A stretch of 30,183 bases of DNA from JBEEPE01 sp964489645 (GTDB lineage Bacteria; Verrucomicrobiota; Verrucomicrobiia; Chthoniobacterales; Chthoniobacteraceae), in NCBI GenBank assembly GCA_964489645.1, contig CAZAZT010000034.1, positions 1 through 30,183 on the forward strand, written 5' to 3'. The position numbers and the translations under genes are program-made. Within the stretch, counting starts at the first letter, position 1, and each line of letters starts with the position of its first letter. Below the pieces are notes generated by a model, which worked only from the letters and a program-made list of their open reading frames with translations, was not told where the DNA came from and did not search any database. Below are positions 1-6,783 of the stretch, piece by piece.

Positions 1-903
1 GAGGTTGTAGAGTTGGGGGCGTGATTTCAGGTCATCGCGTGGGGAATCGGATGTATCTGAGGCTGTCCAGGGTACGGGTGGGTTGGGGTTTTTGGGGTCT
101 GTTCTTGACGTGGAGGCATCTGAGAAAGCGAAGAAGTCTGGTGAGTCCCAGTAGTCCCGGCTTCGGCCACGTTTGGAGTCGCTTCGGATGCTGAAGACCC
201 AGCGGTAGCGGAAGGGTTGTTGGAAGAAAGTGCTACGGTCGCCTGTTTTTGCTCCTGGGCTGGCGGGTGTCCAGTGGATGCCATCGTTGGAGCGGAGGAG
301 GGAGAGCATGCTGCCTTTGGAATAGACCGCCATCTTAAAGCGTTCTTCGGGGTTTTTGGTTTGGTGGTCGAGCCAGACGGTGTTGGAGTCGCGCCAACCT
401 TTGAGGACGATGTTGGTACCTGGGACGACATCGAGTTCTGGGCGATCCCAGGAGAGTCCGTCTTTGGAGGTGGCGTAACAGGTTTGTCCGGCGCCGTGCC
501 CGGCGTAGTACCACATCTTGAAGAGGCGATCTTTTGGGTCCCACCAGACGCCATCACTGAACGGCATGGTACCGGGTTTTGAGCCGAAGATTTCCCAGGG
601 TTTTTCGGGTTTCAGGACTGGGCTGGCTGGGTGGATTTGAGGGGTGTGGAAGGTGCGTTTGAGGGTGGTGAATTCGATGAGAAAATCATCGACGAAGAGT
701 TGGCGTCCGATGTTTACGGGGATGATTGGGGGTGGCGATTTGAGGTACGGGGGCAGGATGGCATCGTCGGGAACGGCGGTCCTGTTTGGCGGCCAGACAT
801 CGGGGAGGACGATCCCATTGTGGAGGGTTTCAGCTGGGCAAGGTGGGGCGGCGATGAGGTGCGCGATGAGGCAGGCGATGAGGGTGGGTTGTGTTTTCGA
901 CAT
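1..903 (-). CDS. Secreted glycosyl-hydrolase-like beta-propeller protein (C-terminus cut by window edge)
   Basis: Reverse-strand frame opening with ATG at 903 and open to base 1 (301 codons), so the C-terminus lies outside the window. It starts with a short hydrophobic stretch (TLIACLIAHLIAAPPCPA) that looks like a signal peptide. Visible motifs are RQLFVDDFLIE near residue 65-75, PGTMPFSDGVWWDP, then FKMWYYAG, CYATSKDGLSWDRPELD, TVWLDH and SNDGIHWT. Repeated 'SxDGxxW' strands and the VDDFLIE/GVWWDP/MWYYAG pattern are typical of a family of uncharacterised GH32/GH43-like propeller proteins common in Planctomycetota and Verrucomicrobiota. It lies 95 bases downstream of the sulfatase on the same strand, so the two may be co-transcribed and act on the same glycan. 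Substrate and catalytic residues cannot be assigned. The frame is certain; the family call is moderate. Confidence 0.72.
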   Translation of the reverse strand, partial: MSKTQPTLIACLIAHLIAAPPCPAETLHNGIVLPDVWPPNRTAVPDDAILPPYLKSPPPIIPVNIGRQLFVDDFLIEFTTLKRTFHTPQIHPASPVLKPEKPWEIFGSKPGTMPFSDGVWWDPKDRLFKMWYYAGHGAGQTCYATSKDGLSWDRPELDVVPGTNIVLKGWRDSNTVWLDHQTKNPEERFKMAVYSKGSMLSLLRSNDGIHWTPASPGAKTGDRSTFFQQPFRYRWVFSIRSDSKRGRSRDYWDSPDFFAFSDASTSRTDPKNPNPPVPWTASDTSDSPRDDLKSRPQLYNL

Positions 904-998
904 GGGGTGGAGGGTGTCTTCCTTTGCGAGAGCACGGTTCGAGCCCTTGGGTGGGCGTATCGGTGAGGTGAAGCGATTGATGGTCAGTGAGTTGACCT

Positions 999-2543
999 TC
1001 AGCGAGAGGGGGGTATCCCGAACTCTTCGCGGGAGAGGACACCGTCGGCGTTCTTGTCCATGGTTTTGAAGCGTGTGGTTCCGGCTTTGGCGTCTGGGGA
1101 GGTCATGGTTTTGAGGAATTCGTCGAGGCTGAGGGTGCCGTTTCCATCGAGGTCCCGTTTTTTGAAGCGTTGGGCGCGTTCCTGGTCGGGTTGTTTGGGA
1201 GCGGGATGATTGTTGGGGGATGCGGGATGTGTGGGGTTGGGGGCGGAGTGGGGGAGGGGTTTGGGTAGGGAATCGAGGATGCTTTGGAAGCGGGCCCTTG
1301 ATTCGAGGACGTCGGGGTCTTGGGAGTTTGAGACATCGCGGTAGAGGGTGCCGTCGCGGCAGGTGCCGCAGTCGTAGAAGACGGGGGCGCCTCCGTCTTT
1401 TGGGAGTTGGAGCAACCAACGTTCGTCGCGGAGGAGGCGTCCGTCGTCGAGATGGCTGTAGATCCAGTCGCGGTGTCGAGGGGATTCGCCTTTGAGGACG
1501 GGGAGCAGGTCATGGCCATCGAGTTTCAAGTCGCGGGGAGGGGTTGCGTTGGCGATGGCGGCGAGGGTGGGGAAGATGTCGGTGAGATCGGCGACGGCGG
1601 GGGAGGTGGTGCCGGCTTTGACGTGTGGGCCACGGATGATGCAGGGGGTTCGTGCGCCCTTTTCGGTGACGGTGCCTTTTCCTGCGCCGCCGGTTCCGTT
1701 GTCACCGATGAAGATGAGGTAGGTGTTTTTGTGGAGGTTATTGGTTTCGAGGGCGCGCATGAGTTTGCCCATGAGGTGGTCGAGGTATTCGAGGTTGGAT
1801 TGGAAGTTTGCGGGCCGTTTTTTGGAGGGGTCGAGAGGGTCAGGGGTTTCGAGGTGTGGTGAGTGGGTGAGGACGGAGGTGTAGTAGACGAAGAAGGGGG
1901 TGTTTTGGTGGCGTTGAGCGAAGTCGATGACGTAGTCGTTGAAGAGGTCGGGGCCGTAATCGGCTGGGGAGGTGGGGAGGTATTTGCCGTTTTGGATGAT
2001 GGATGGGTGCCAGTAGCGTGCGGCTTGACCGGCTTTTTCGTGGGCGGGGTGTTTGATATCTGGGGGCAGGTTATGGTCGTAGGCCCACATGCGATATTCG
2101 TCGAAGCCGGCGTCGTGGACGAGGGTTGGGAGGGTGCCTGGCAGTTGCCATTTGCCGACGAGGGCGGTGCGGTATCCGGCGGATTTGAGGAGATCGGCGT
2201 GGGTGAAGTGGTTTCCGATGGCGTGGAGTGGGGAGTCTTTTTTGGGGATGAAGTTGGGGTTACCCATGCCGAGGTAGCCGTTTCGGAAACCGTATTGACC
2301 GGTCATGAGAGCCATCCTGGTTGGGGTGCAGAGGGGGTTTGCGTAGAACGTTTCGAATCGGGTGCCTTCGGCGGCGAGGCGATCGAGGTTGGGGGTGCGA
2401 TGGGTTTTGTTGCCGTAGCAGCCGAGTTCTTGGGCACCGAGGTCATCGGCGAGGACGAGGATGATGTTGGGTTTTGGTTGGGCGGCGTGGGTTGGGAGGA
2501 GGAGGGTGATTATGAGGAGGGTGCGGAGGATGTGGGCGAGCAT
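999..2543 (-). CDS. Secreted arylsulfatase-type sulfatase with C-terminal EF-hand pair
   Basis: 514 residues. I start it at ATG 2543 because a signal peptide follows at once (MLAHILRTLLIITLLLPTHA); the frame stays open further upstream but that translation is low-complexity and would run into the divergent gene. The mature protein begins PNIILVLADDLGAQELGCYG, giving the metal-binding Asp pair (about D33-D34). The formylglycine motif is CTPTR at residue 72, a variant of C-x-P-S/A-R with Thr in the fourth position. GDNGTGGAGKGT and HDLLPVL are further alkaline-phosphatase-superfamily sulfatase signatures. Two EF-hand loops close the protein at about 464-476 (DLDGNGTLSLDEF) and 496-508 (DKNADGVLSREEF), suggesting calcium binding outside the cytoplasm. 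It should remove sulfate from a carbohydrate ester once matured by a formylglycine-generating enzyme; none is in the window. Substrate unknown. Confidence 0.93.
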   Translation of the reverse strand: MLAHILRTLLIITLLLPTHAAQPKPNIILVLADDLGAQELGCYGNKTHRTPNLDRLAAEGTRFETFYANPLCTPTRMALMTGQYGFRNGYLGMGNPNFIPKKDSPLHAIGNHFTHADLLKSAGYRTALVGKWQLPGTLPTLVHDAGFDEYRMWAYDHNLPPDIKHPAHEKAGQAARYWHPSIIQNGKYLPTSPADYGPDLFNDYVIDFAQRHQNTPFFVYYTSVLTHSPHLETPDPLDPSKKRPANFQSNLEYLDHLMGKLMRALETNNLHKNTYLIFIGDNGTGGAGKGTVTEKGARTPCIIRGPHVKAGTTSPAVADLTDIFPTLAAIANATPPRDLKLDGHDLLPVLKGESPRHRDWIYSHLDDGRLLRDERWLLQLPKDGGAPVFYDCGTCRDGTLYRDVSNSQDPDVLESRARFQSILDSLPKPLPHSAPNPTHPASPNNHPAPKQPDQERAQRFKKRDLDGNGTLSLDEFLKTMTSPDAKAGTTRFKTMDKNADGVLSREEFGIPPSR

Positions 2544-2620
2544 GTGGATGAAACCCCGGGAATCGGGTGTGGTTTCGGGGGTGGTTGTGGGGGGGATCGG
2601 GGTGGGTGCGGACACTGGGG

Positions 2621-2648
2621 TTGACTGGTGGAAGGGTGGGGGTACGGT
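2621..2648 (+). promoter_or_regulatory. Possible sigma-70-type promoter of the receiver-DUF4388 gene
   Basis: In the 127-base divergent gap, TTGACT (2621-2626, five of six matches to TTGACA) is followed after 16 bases by TACGGT (2643-2648, three of six to TATAAT). The -10 match is poor, so this is only a candidate. Confidence 0.22.
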
Positions 2649-2670
2649 GGCGGGTTGGTAGTCATCCCGC

Positions 2671-3882
2671 ATGTTCCAGAAAATTTTGGTCACAGACGAT
2701 AACCCGGCGCCGTCGCGTCTTCTGGAATCCTTGTTGGCACAGCGGTTCCCGGGGAACCGGTGCGATGTGGTGGGGGCGAAGCGAGGGGTGGACCTGTTTG
2801 ATCGATTGGAGTTGGTGCAACCGGATGCGGTGTTCGTGAACGACACGTTACCGGATTGCGGGTACATGGATGTGGTGAACCGGTTGCAGGCGGATCCGAT
2901 GACCCGGGACATCCCGGTTGCGGTGATGCGAGCGATCTCGGATGGCAATCAGGTGGAGGACATGCCTCCGAATGTGCGGTGGGTGTTGGAGCGTCCGTTG
3001 CAGCGGGACGTGATCGAGGATGTGTTGCGGACGGTGTTGGCGGGGCCTGTGCTGGAGCCGGATTATCGCGACGCATATTTCCATGATCCGGCGCGGGTTG
3101 TGTTCAGCGGGCACACGGGTTTTTTCTCGGCGCAATCGGCATTGCAGATGGCGGCTGGGGATCGATTGAGCGGGGTGTTGCGGTTTTATGTGAGTCGGGC
3201 TTCGGTGGATCTGTATTTTTCTCGCGGCAAGTTCTTGTTGGCGACGACCCGTAATCCGACGGTGTATTGCAAGGGGTCAGGGGCGGAGATTTCGCAGTGC
3301 GAGTTGGGGCAGATTGTGGAGGCGCAGTTGGCGCAGCGTCGGAGTGGTTGTCCGGTGTTCTTGTATTTGGCGGCGCGCGGTGGGTTGGATGCGGATGAGG
3401 CGGTGTTGTTGACGCGCGAGCATGGACAGCGGTTGTTTGCGCAGTTGTGGACGGCTGGGCGGATCGGTTTTGAGTTCATCCGGTTGGATGCGTTGCCGGA
3501 GTTTGCGGTGCGGTTTCCTGCGTCGGAGGAGGACACGGATTCGTGGATTTTCACGGCGTTGCGGTATGTGGGATTGGAGCAAGTGGTACCTGGGTTGTGT
3601 CCGGAGGTGACGTCTGCGCCATTGATCACGCGGAAGGGGTTGGAGGTGTTGCAGCGATTGGCGTTGAGCGATGTGGAGTCGCGGTTTGCGGCTTCGGTGA
3701 ACGGGACGGAGTCGGTGCAATCGGTTTCGAAGCGTGTGGGGATTGGGGTGGATGAGGGGATGTCGATCCTGTTCCGTTTTGCGGCGTTGGGGATCATGGA
3801 GTTTTGGACGGCGGAGTTGACGGCTTCTGGGGCGGGTCGCGTGATTGCTGGGCGGGTGCGTCCGGGGTTGTTATCGCGCTAA
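2671..3882 (+). CDS. Degenerate receiver domain - DUF4388 (PATAN) protein
   Basis: 403 residues, ATG at 2671. Residues 3-125 are laid out as a CheY-like receiver: strand 1 KILVTDDNPAPSRLLES keeps the acidic pair D9-D10, but the position four residues before the conserved proline (P61 in VFVNDTLPD) is N57 rather than Asp, with D58 next to it, and the conserved Lys-Pro is ERPL (R108). Residues about 143-255 resemble DUF4388/PATAN (GHTGFFSAQSALQMA, SGVLRFYVSR, VDLYFSRGKFLLAT). The last 120 residues are helical, possibly winged-helix-like, with no clear match. Such proteins usually transmit signals through protein contacts rather than DNA binding. Loss of the standard phospho-acceptor suggests a pseudo-receiver or a shifted acceptor (inference). 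It is transcribed alone, divergent from the sulfatase. Confidence 0.85.
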   Translation: MFQKILVTDDNPAPSRLLESLLAQRFPGNRCDVVGAKRGVDLFDRLELVQPDAVFVNDTLPDCGYMDVVNRLQADPMTRDIPVAVMRAISDGNQVEDMPPNVRWVLERPLQRDVIEDVLRTVLAGPVLEPDYRDAYFHDPARVVFSGHTGFFSAQSALQMAAGDRLSGVLRFYVSRASVDLYFSRGKFLLATTRNPTVYCKGSGAEISQCELGQIVEAQLAQRRSGCPVFLYLAARGGLDADEAVLLTREHGQRLFAQLWTAGRIGFEFIRLDALPEFAVRFPASEEDTDSWIFTALRYVGLEQVVPGLCPEVTSAPLITRKGLEVLQRLALSDVESRFAASVNGTESVQSVSKRVGIGVDEGMSILFRFAALGIMEFWTAELTASGAGRVIAGRVRPGLLSR

Positions 3883-3915
3883 GTGGGGTGGTGAGGGGTG
3901 GTTTCGGTGGGGAGG

Positions 3916-3934
3916 GCTGGGTTCTGGACCCAGC
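3916..3934 (+). terminator. Weak stem-loop after the receiver-DUF4388 gene
   Basis: GCTGGGT (3916-3922) pairs perfectly with ACCCAGC (3928-3934) around a five-base loop, 34 bases after the stop codon. It is not followed by a proper T-run, so factor-independent termination is uncertain. Confidence 0.3.
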
Positions 3935-3976
3935 GCTGATTATCTTTAAAAATTCCCCGCGGTTATCGTGACGCTC

Positions 3977-3990
3977 AACCTCTTGAGGTT
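3977..3990 (-). terminator. Small inverted repeat just past the AraC-type stop codon
   Basis: AACCTC-TT-GAGGTT is a perfect six-base inverted repeat two bases beyond the stop (3993-3995) of the reverse-strand regulator. The two-base loop is very tight, so it may be a protein site or chance rather than a terminator. Confidence 0.2.
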
Positions 3991-3992
3991 CA

Positions 3993-4729
3993 TTAACGCC
4001 CTACGGCGGCGAGGTAATCGCGCGGGGTTTGGCCGGTCACTTTGCGGAAGGCTGCGTAGAAGCGGGCAGGGGAGCCATAGCCAGACTGGCGGGCGAGTTC
4101 GCGCGATTTCATCTCACCGGTTTTGAGCAGGCGCTGTGCGTGCCAGATGCGGTGCAGGTTCACATACTCGAGCAGCGTGATGCCGCAACTCCTCCGAAAG
4201 AGGCGCATGGCCGAGTTGGGATGCAGGCGGGCGGAATCGGCGATCTCTTCGATTGAGAGCGGGCGCGTGTAGTTTTCGGCGACGAAGATAGTCATGCGCT
4301 CGACCGAGCCAAGCTGTGCACGAGCGGTGGTGCGGGTGCAGGCATCGCGTTTGGGACCTTCCATGCGCAGGGCGGCGCGCCGCAGCCTGGCCTCGGCCTC
4401 CAGTGCGACGATGCGGCCCGTTCATGGCTTTTGTCTCGGAAGAGAGCCGCCCAGCGACGAAATATAGCCTCGTCGGAGCAGCCAACAGCGGTTTCGCGAT
4501 CGACGACCATGTGGCCGCCGAGGAGAGCATTGACGAGTTCCTTCGGCGGATCCCAATGCATGAACCAGGCGAAGGGCAGCTTCAACGAAAAGTGTGTGGA
4601 GACCTGCTTCATTGCGAGGCTTTGATGCGGAATGGCCGCCCACCGCACGCAAAGGGCACCCGCCGGGCAGCGCACCCGCACACCGCCGAAGAGGTAGTCA
4701 ATCCAGCCTTTTTCAAGCAGCGTGTTCAT
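3993..4729 (-). pseudogene. Frameshifted MelR/AraC-type transcriptional regulator
   Basis: Two reverse-strand frames together make one AraC-family regulator. The upstream frame (ATG 4729) carries a cupin-like sensor end: GWIDYLFGG, LCVRWAAIPHQ, LPFAWFMHW and ELVNALLGGHMVVD, which line up with E. coli MelR (ITLFWACTPHQ, LPMHLFLSW, DLINHVTHGMVI). The downstream frame (to stop 3993) carries the two helix-turn-helix motifs, LSIEEIADSARLHPNSAMRLF and SRELARQSGYGSPARFYAAFRK, ending TGQTPRDYL. The frames join if one base is added to the CCC run at 4417-4419 (GGG on the coding strand), which restores ERGRIVALEAEARLRR. Homology begins at the first residues, so the usual N-terminal lead (H-x-H-x(4)-E-x-N in MelR-like proteins) is missing or lies in untranslated sequence upstream. 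Either a real pseudogene or a one-base sequencing error. Would have regulated a sugar operon; none adjoins it. Confidence 0.78.
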
Positions 4730-5040
4730 TCGGCCAGAATGGTGAGTGTGACCATCGGGTTGGAGGGCGAATCGCTGCCTTGCGTGATTCGGTGGATTTT
4801 ACCATCGAACTGAAGCGCCTGATTCACCTTGGTGCGCAGCGAGCCAAGGGCCCCCTTGGGGATCTTGACCGAGAATTCGTATTCTTCAGCGAATCCACCG
4901 ATCTGAAGGGTCACCGAGGGCTCAAGATCATCGCAGCTTAAGTCTGACCGTTACGGAGGAACGGTTCTCCAATGTCCACCACGATCCCGGCCAGATCTGC
5001 CGCTTTTTGTCTCTGAGCAACGTGCCCAAAGACGAGTGTC
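4726..5040 (-). pseudogene. Relic resembling a DUF1573-type periplasmic protein
   Basis: Reverse-strand reading in shifting frames gives pieces that fit a DUF1573-like immunoglobulin-fold protein: TLENRSSVTVRLKLR (around 4978-4932, then a stop), followed in another frame by SCDDLEPSVTLQIGGF and, at the end, GKIHRITQGSDSPSNPMVTL with ILAE before a TGA at 4726-4728. The family pattern is an N-terminal 'F-x-N-x-G/S-x(2)-P-V-x-L/I', a 'SSC' turn, and a C-terminal 'T-D-D-P-x-N-P-x-V-T-L'. At least one frameshift lies between LKLR and SCDD (about 4930-4940). The last frame could start at GTG 4914 as a 62-residue ORF overlapping the regulator start by four bases, but it begins mid-domain. Recognition is by pattern only; confidence is low to moderate. 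Confidence 0.38.
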
Positions 5041-5054
5041 ACCGAGGACCAAAT

Positions 5055-5342
5055 CTACCGACCGACCCAGTGCTCAGGCTTCCGCGCAGAATGAGAGATT
5101 GCCAAAATCACGATCGCCTCACCACGAACAGCGTATGCAATATAATACGGGAAAACCTTCAAATTAACCCGTCGATAATCTCCAGAACGCATCCTAGGCA
5201 GCGCGAAATTTTCCAAAATCCAGCCCAAATGCTGATCAAACTCATCCCACAACCGCTCCCCCAATCCTGACTGTTCCGCTTCGTAATACTCAACGGCCTC
5301 TTGTAATTCCAAGGAGGCTTGAGGAAGGATGACGAGCTTCAT
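5055..5342 (-). CDS. ParE/RelE-superfamily toxin
   Basis: 95 residues. N-terminus MKLVILPQASLELQEAVEYYE, then GLGERLWDEFDQHLGWI, then SGDYRRVNLKVFPYYIAYAV and ending VILAISHSARKPEHW. This order (helical hairpin with A-x(2)-Y-Y-E, G-L-G-x(2)-F/W, then R-x-V-x-L-x(2)-F-P-Y-x-I-x-Y and H-x(2)-R-x-P-x-Y/W) is that of ParE-type toxins of the RelE superfamily. Its start overlaps the upstream antitoxin stop by four bases (ATGA at 5339-5342), the normal translationally coupled arrangement. ParE toxins usually poison DNA gyrase, RelE types cleave mRNA; sequence alone does not settle the target. G and C are about balanced here, unlike the surrounding genes, so the pair looks acquired. Confidence 0.9.
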   Translation of the reverse strand: MKLVILPQASLELQEAVEYYEAEQSGLGERLWDEFDQHLGWILENFALPRMRSGDYRRVNLKVFPYYIAYAVRGEAIVILAISHSARKPEHWVGR

Positions 5343-5569
5343 CGACTGAAGCGAAGCATCATGTTCTGGCGCAATGCTTCATAAGGCAATGCCTCCACGT
5401 TTCCCTCGTCAAATGCTTTTAGACGGGCTCGAATCTCTGAATCCCAGATTGCTTCTGTGTCGACGGAAGTTTCTCCGTCTAAATTAAGAAGAAACTGAAC
5501 AAGAGCAAGACGTTGGCTTCGCGGCAAATTCAACGCTTCCCGGGTGATGCTTTCGAGCTGATTTGGCAT
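5339..5569 (-). CDS. Addiction-module antitoxin (PF09720/TIGR02574-like)
   Basis: 76 residues from ATG 5569 (MPNQLESITREALNLPRSQR). An in-frame ATG at 5581 adds MQVF, but the 5569 start has an AGG about six bases upstream and fits the family N-terminus better. The 'EAL-x-L-P-x(2)-x-R-x-x-L-x(2)-x-L-L' helix, the acidic middle (VDTEAIWDSEIRARL) and the C-terminal segment VEALPYEALRQ match the short antitoxins encoded just before ParE-like toxins. The C-terminal part should wrap and neutralise the toxin. A -10-like box and a tandem 14-base repeat lie at its 5' end, consistent with autoregulation, although this small family often lacks an obvious DNA-binding domain. Confidence 0.85.
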   Translation of the reverse strand: MPNQLESITREALNLPRSQRLALVQFLLNLDGETSVDTEAIWDSEIRARLKAFDEGNVEALPYEALRQNMMLRFSR

Positions 5570-5570
5570 A

Positions 5571-5598
5571 AAAACCTGCATCCCAAAACCTGCACCCC
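5571..5598 (-). repeat. Tandem 14-base repeat at the antitoxin 5' end
   Basis: AAAACCTGCATCCC (5571-5584) is followed directly by AAAACCTGCACCCC (5585-5598), 13 of 14 bases identical, between the -10-like box and the preferred antitoxin start. It could be an operator for autoregulation or a recent slippage duplication that also created the alternative ATG at 5581. Confidence 0.6.
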
Positions 5599-5607
5599 GA
5601 AAATACT

Positions 5608-5613
5608 ATTATA
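5608..5613 (-). promoter_or_regulatory. -10-like box of the toxin-antitoxin operon
   Basis: On the reverse strand a perfect TATAAT lies 27-39 bases upstream of the two possible antitoxin starts. No good -35 hexamer is seen at 16-18 bases (the matching region reads GGCTCT), so any promoter would need an activator or other contacts. Confidence 0.4.
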
Positions 5614-5697
5614 CAGGGCTGAAAGCAAGAAGAGCCCCAGCACCGTTGCCAGTGCGAGGGCGGTTCACCTCCACCCATGTCGTCTCGGCCAATGACC

Positions 5698-5928
5698 TCA
5701 CACTGAAACTGGAGCCACGATGCGTTCCAGTATTGGCTTGTTGGCGGCGGTGAAGCCGTACTTCAGCGTGTAGCTCACCTCCTGCAGTCCAAGCCGACCG
5801 TCGTACTGGTCACGCACCGCACCGGTTTCAAATAAAGGGCTGGAAGAGGGTGGATCTGCAACTTGATTGCCTTGCAGAGGGTTCTGCGGGAAGGTTTGAG
5901 GCTTTGTTTCCCTTATGGACGTCATCAT
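5698..5928 (-). pseudogene. Unrecognised protein remnant upstream of the antitoxin
   Basis: A reverse-strand frame ending at stop 5698 contains a protein-like stretch, VRDQYDGRLGLQEVSYTLKY then GFTAANKPILERIVAPVSV, with normal amino-acid mixture. The part before it (MMTSIRETKPQTFPQ...) overlaps the start of nagB and looks non-coding, so the 5' end of the original gene is probably missing. I do not recognise the family. The rest of 5614-5914 shows no supported gene. It may be a C-terminal scrap of a larger gene left by insertion or deletion in this islet. Confidence 0.28.
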
Positions 5929-6685
5929 TACCCCTACGGCGGAGGAGGCCAGTTTGGTTGCGGCGCGGCATTTTGAGGTGGAGATCCGTCAGAATCCGGC
6001 GGCGGTGTTGGGTCTTGCGACGGGGAGCACGCCGTTGCGGTTGTATCGGGCATTGATTGAGGCGCGGTTGGATTGGTCGCGGATCCGGACATTCAACTTG
6101 GACGAGTATTTGGGGTTGGGTCCGGAACATCCTCAGTCGTATCACCGGTTCATGTGGGAGAACCTGTTTGACCATGTGAACATCCGTCGGGAGAGCGTTG
6201 GGATCCCGGATGGGATGGCGCAGAATGTTTCGGCGATGTGCAGTGCGTATGAGGGGGCGATTCGGGCGGCGGGGGGGATTGATGTGCAGTTGTTGGGGAT
6301 TGGGACGGACGGGCACATTGGGTTCAACGAACCGTCCTCTTCGTTGGCGTCGCGGACGCGGATCAAGACGTTGACGGAGAAGACGCGGAGCGATAATGCG
6401 CGGTTTTTTGGGAGCGTGGAGGAGGTGCCGATGCATGTGGTGACGATGGGGATCGGGACCATTCTTGACGCGCGGAAGGTGGTGTTATTGGCGACGGGGG
6501 TGGGGAAGGCGGAGGCGGTTGCTGGGGCGATTGAGGGGCCGTTGATGGCGATGAATCCGGCTTCGGCGTTACAGATGCATCGTCGGGCGGTGTTCGTGTT
6601 GGATGAGGCGGCTGCGGGGCGGTTACGGCATGCTGAGTATTATCGGTGGGTGGATTCGCATCGTCCTGATTGGCAGAGGATTTAG
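5915..6685 (+). CDS. nagB: Glucosamine-6-phosphate deaminase
   Basis: 256 residues, close to the usual length for the family. Converts glucosamine-6-phosphate to fructose-6-phosphate and ammonia in the cytoplasm, feeding amino sugars into glycolysis. Visible signatures: the phosphate loop LATGSTP (34-40), NLDEYLGL (61-68, with the catalytic-base Asp region), SYHRFM, and the hallmark GIGTDGHIGFNEP (128-140) carrying the catalytic Asp-Gly-His and Glu, then TMGIGTILDARKVVLLATG. ATG 5915 is the first start before the conserved MDVIITPTAEEA; the upstream leader has no strong Shine-Dalgarno. No nagA lies beside it. With the sulfatase and esterase nearby it fits use of amino-sugar-containing polymers. 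It marks the right border of the balanced-composition islet. Confidence 0.96.
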   Translation: MDVIITPTAEEASLVAARHFEVEIRQNPAAVLGLATGSTPLRLYRALIEARLDWSRIRTFNLDEYLGLGPEHPQSYHRFMWENLFDHVNIRRESVGIPDGMAQNVSAMCSAYEGAIRAAGGIDVQLLGIGTDGHIGFNEPSSSLASRTRIKTLTEKTRSDNARFFGSVEEVPMHVVTMGIGTILDARKVVLLATGVGKAEAVAGAIEGPLMAMNPASALQMHRRAVFVLDEAAAGRLRHAEYYRWVDSHRPDWQRI

Positions 6686-6783
6686 TTGGGTTGCTGGGGC
6701 GGGGTTGGTGTTTCTTCGTGGGGATGGCAGAGCAATCGCTTTAGGGGAGGGTGCGCGTTGGTGCGCGGACAGATCCTCCTTTT

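Noticed and set aside
1863..2624. Long + strand ORF opposite the sulfatase
   Set aside because: Its Val/Gly/Glu-rich translation is the reverse-complement shadow of the sulfatase; no domain is recognisable.
2544..2948. N-terminal extension of the sulfatase
   Set aside because: Low-complexity sequence overlapping the divergent gene; a signal peptide starts at 2543.
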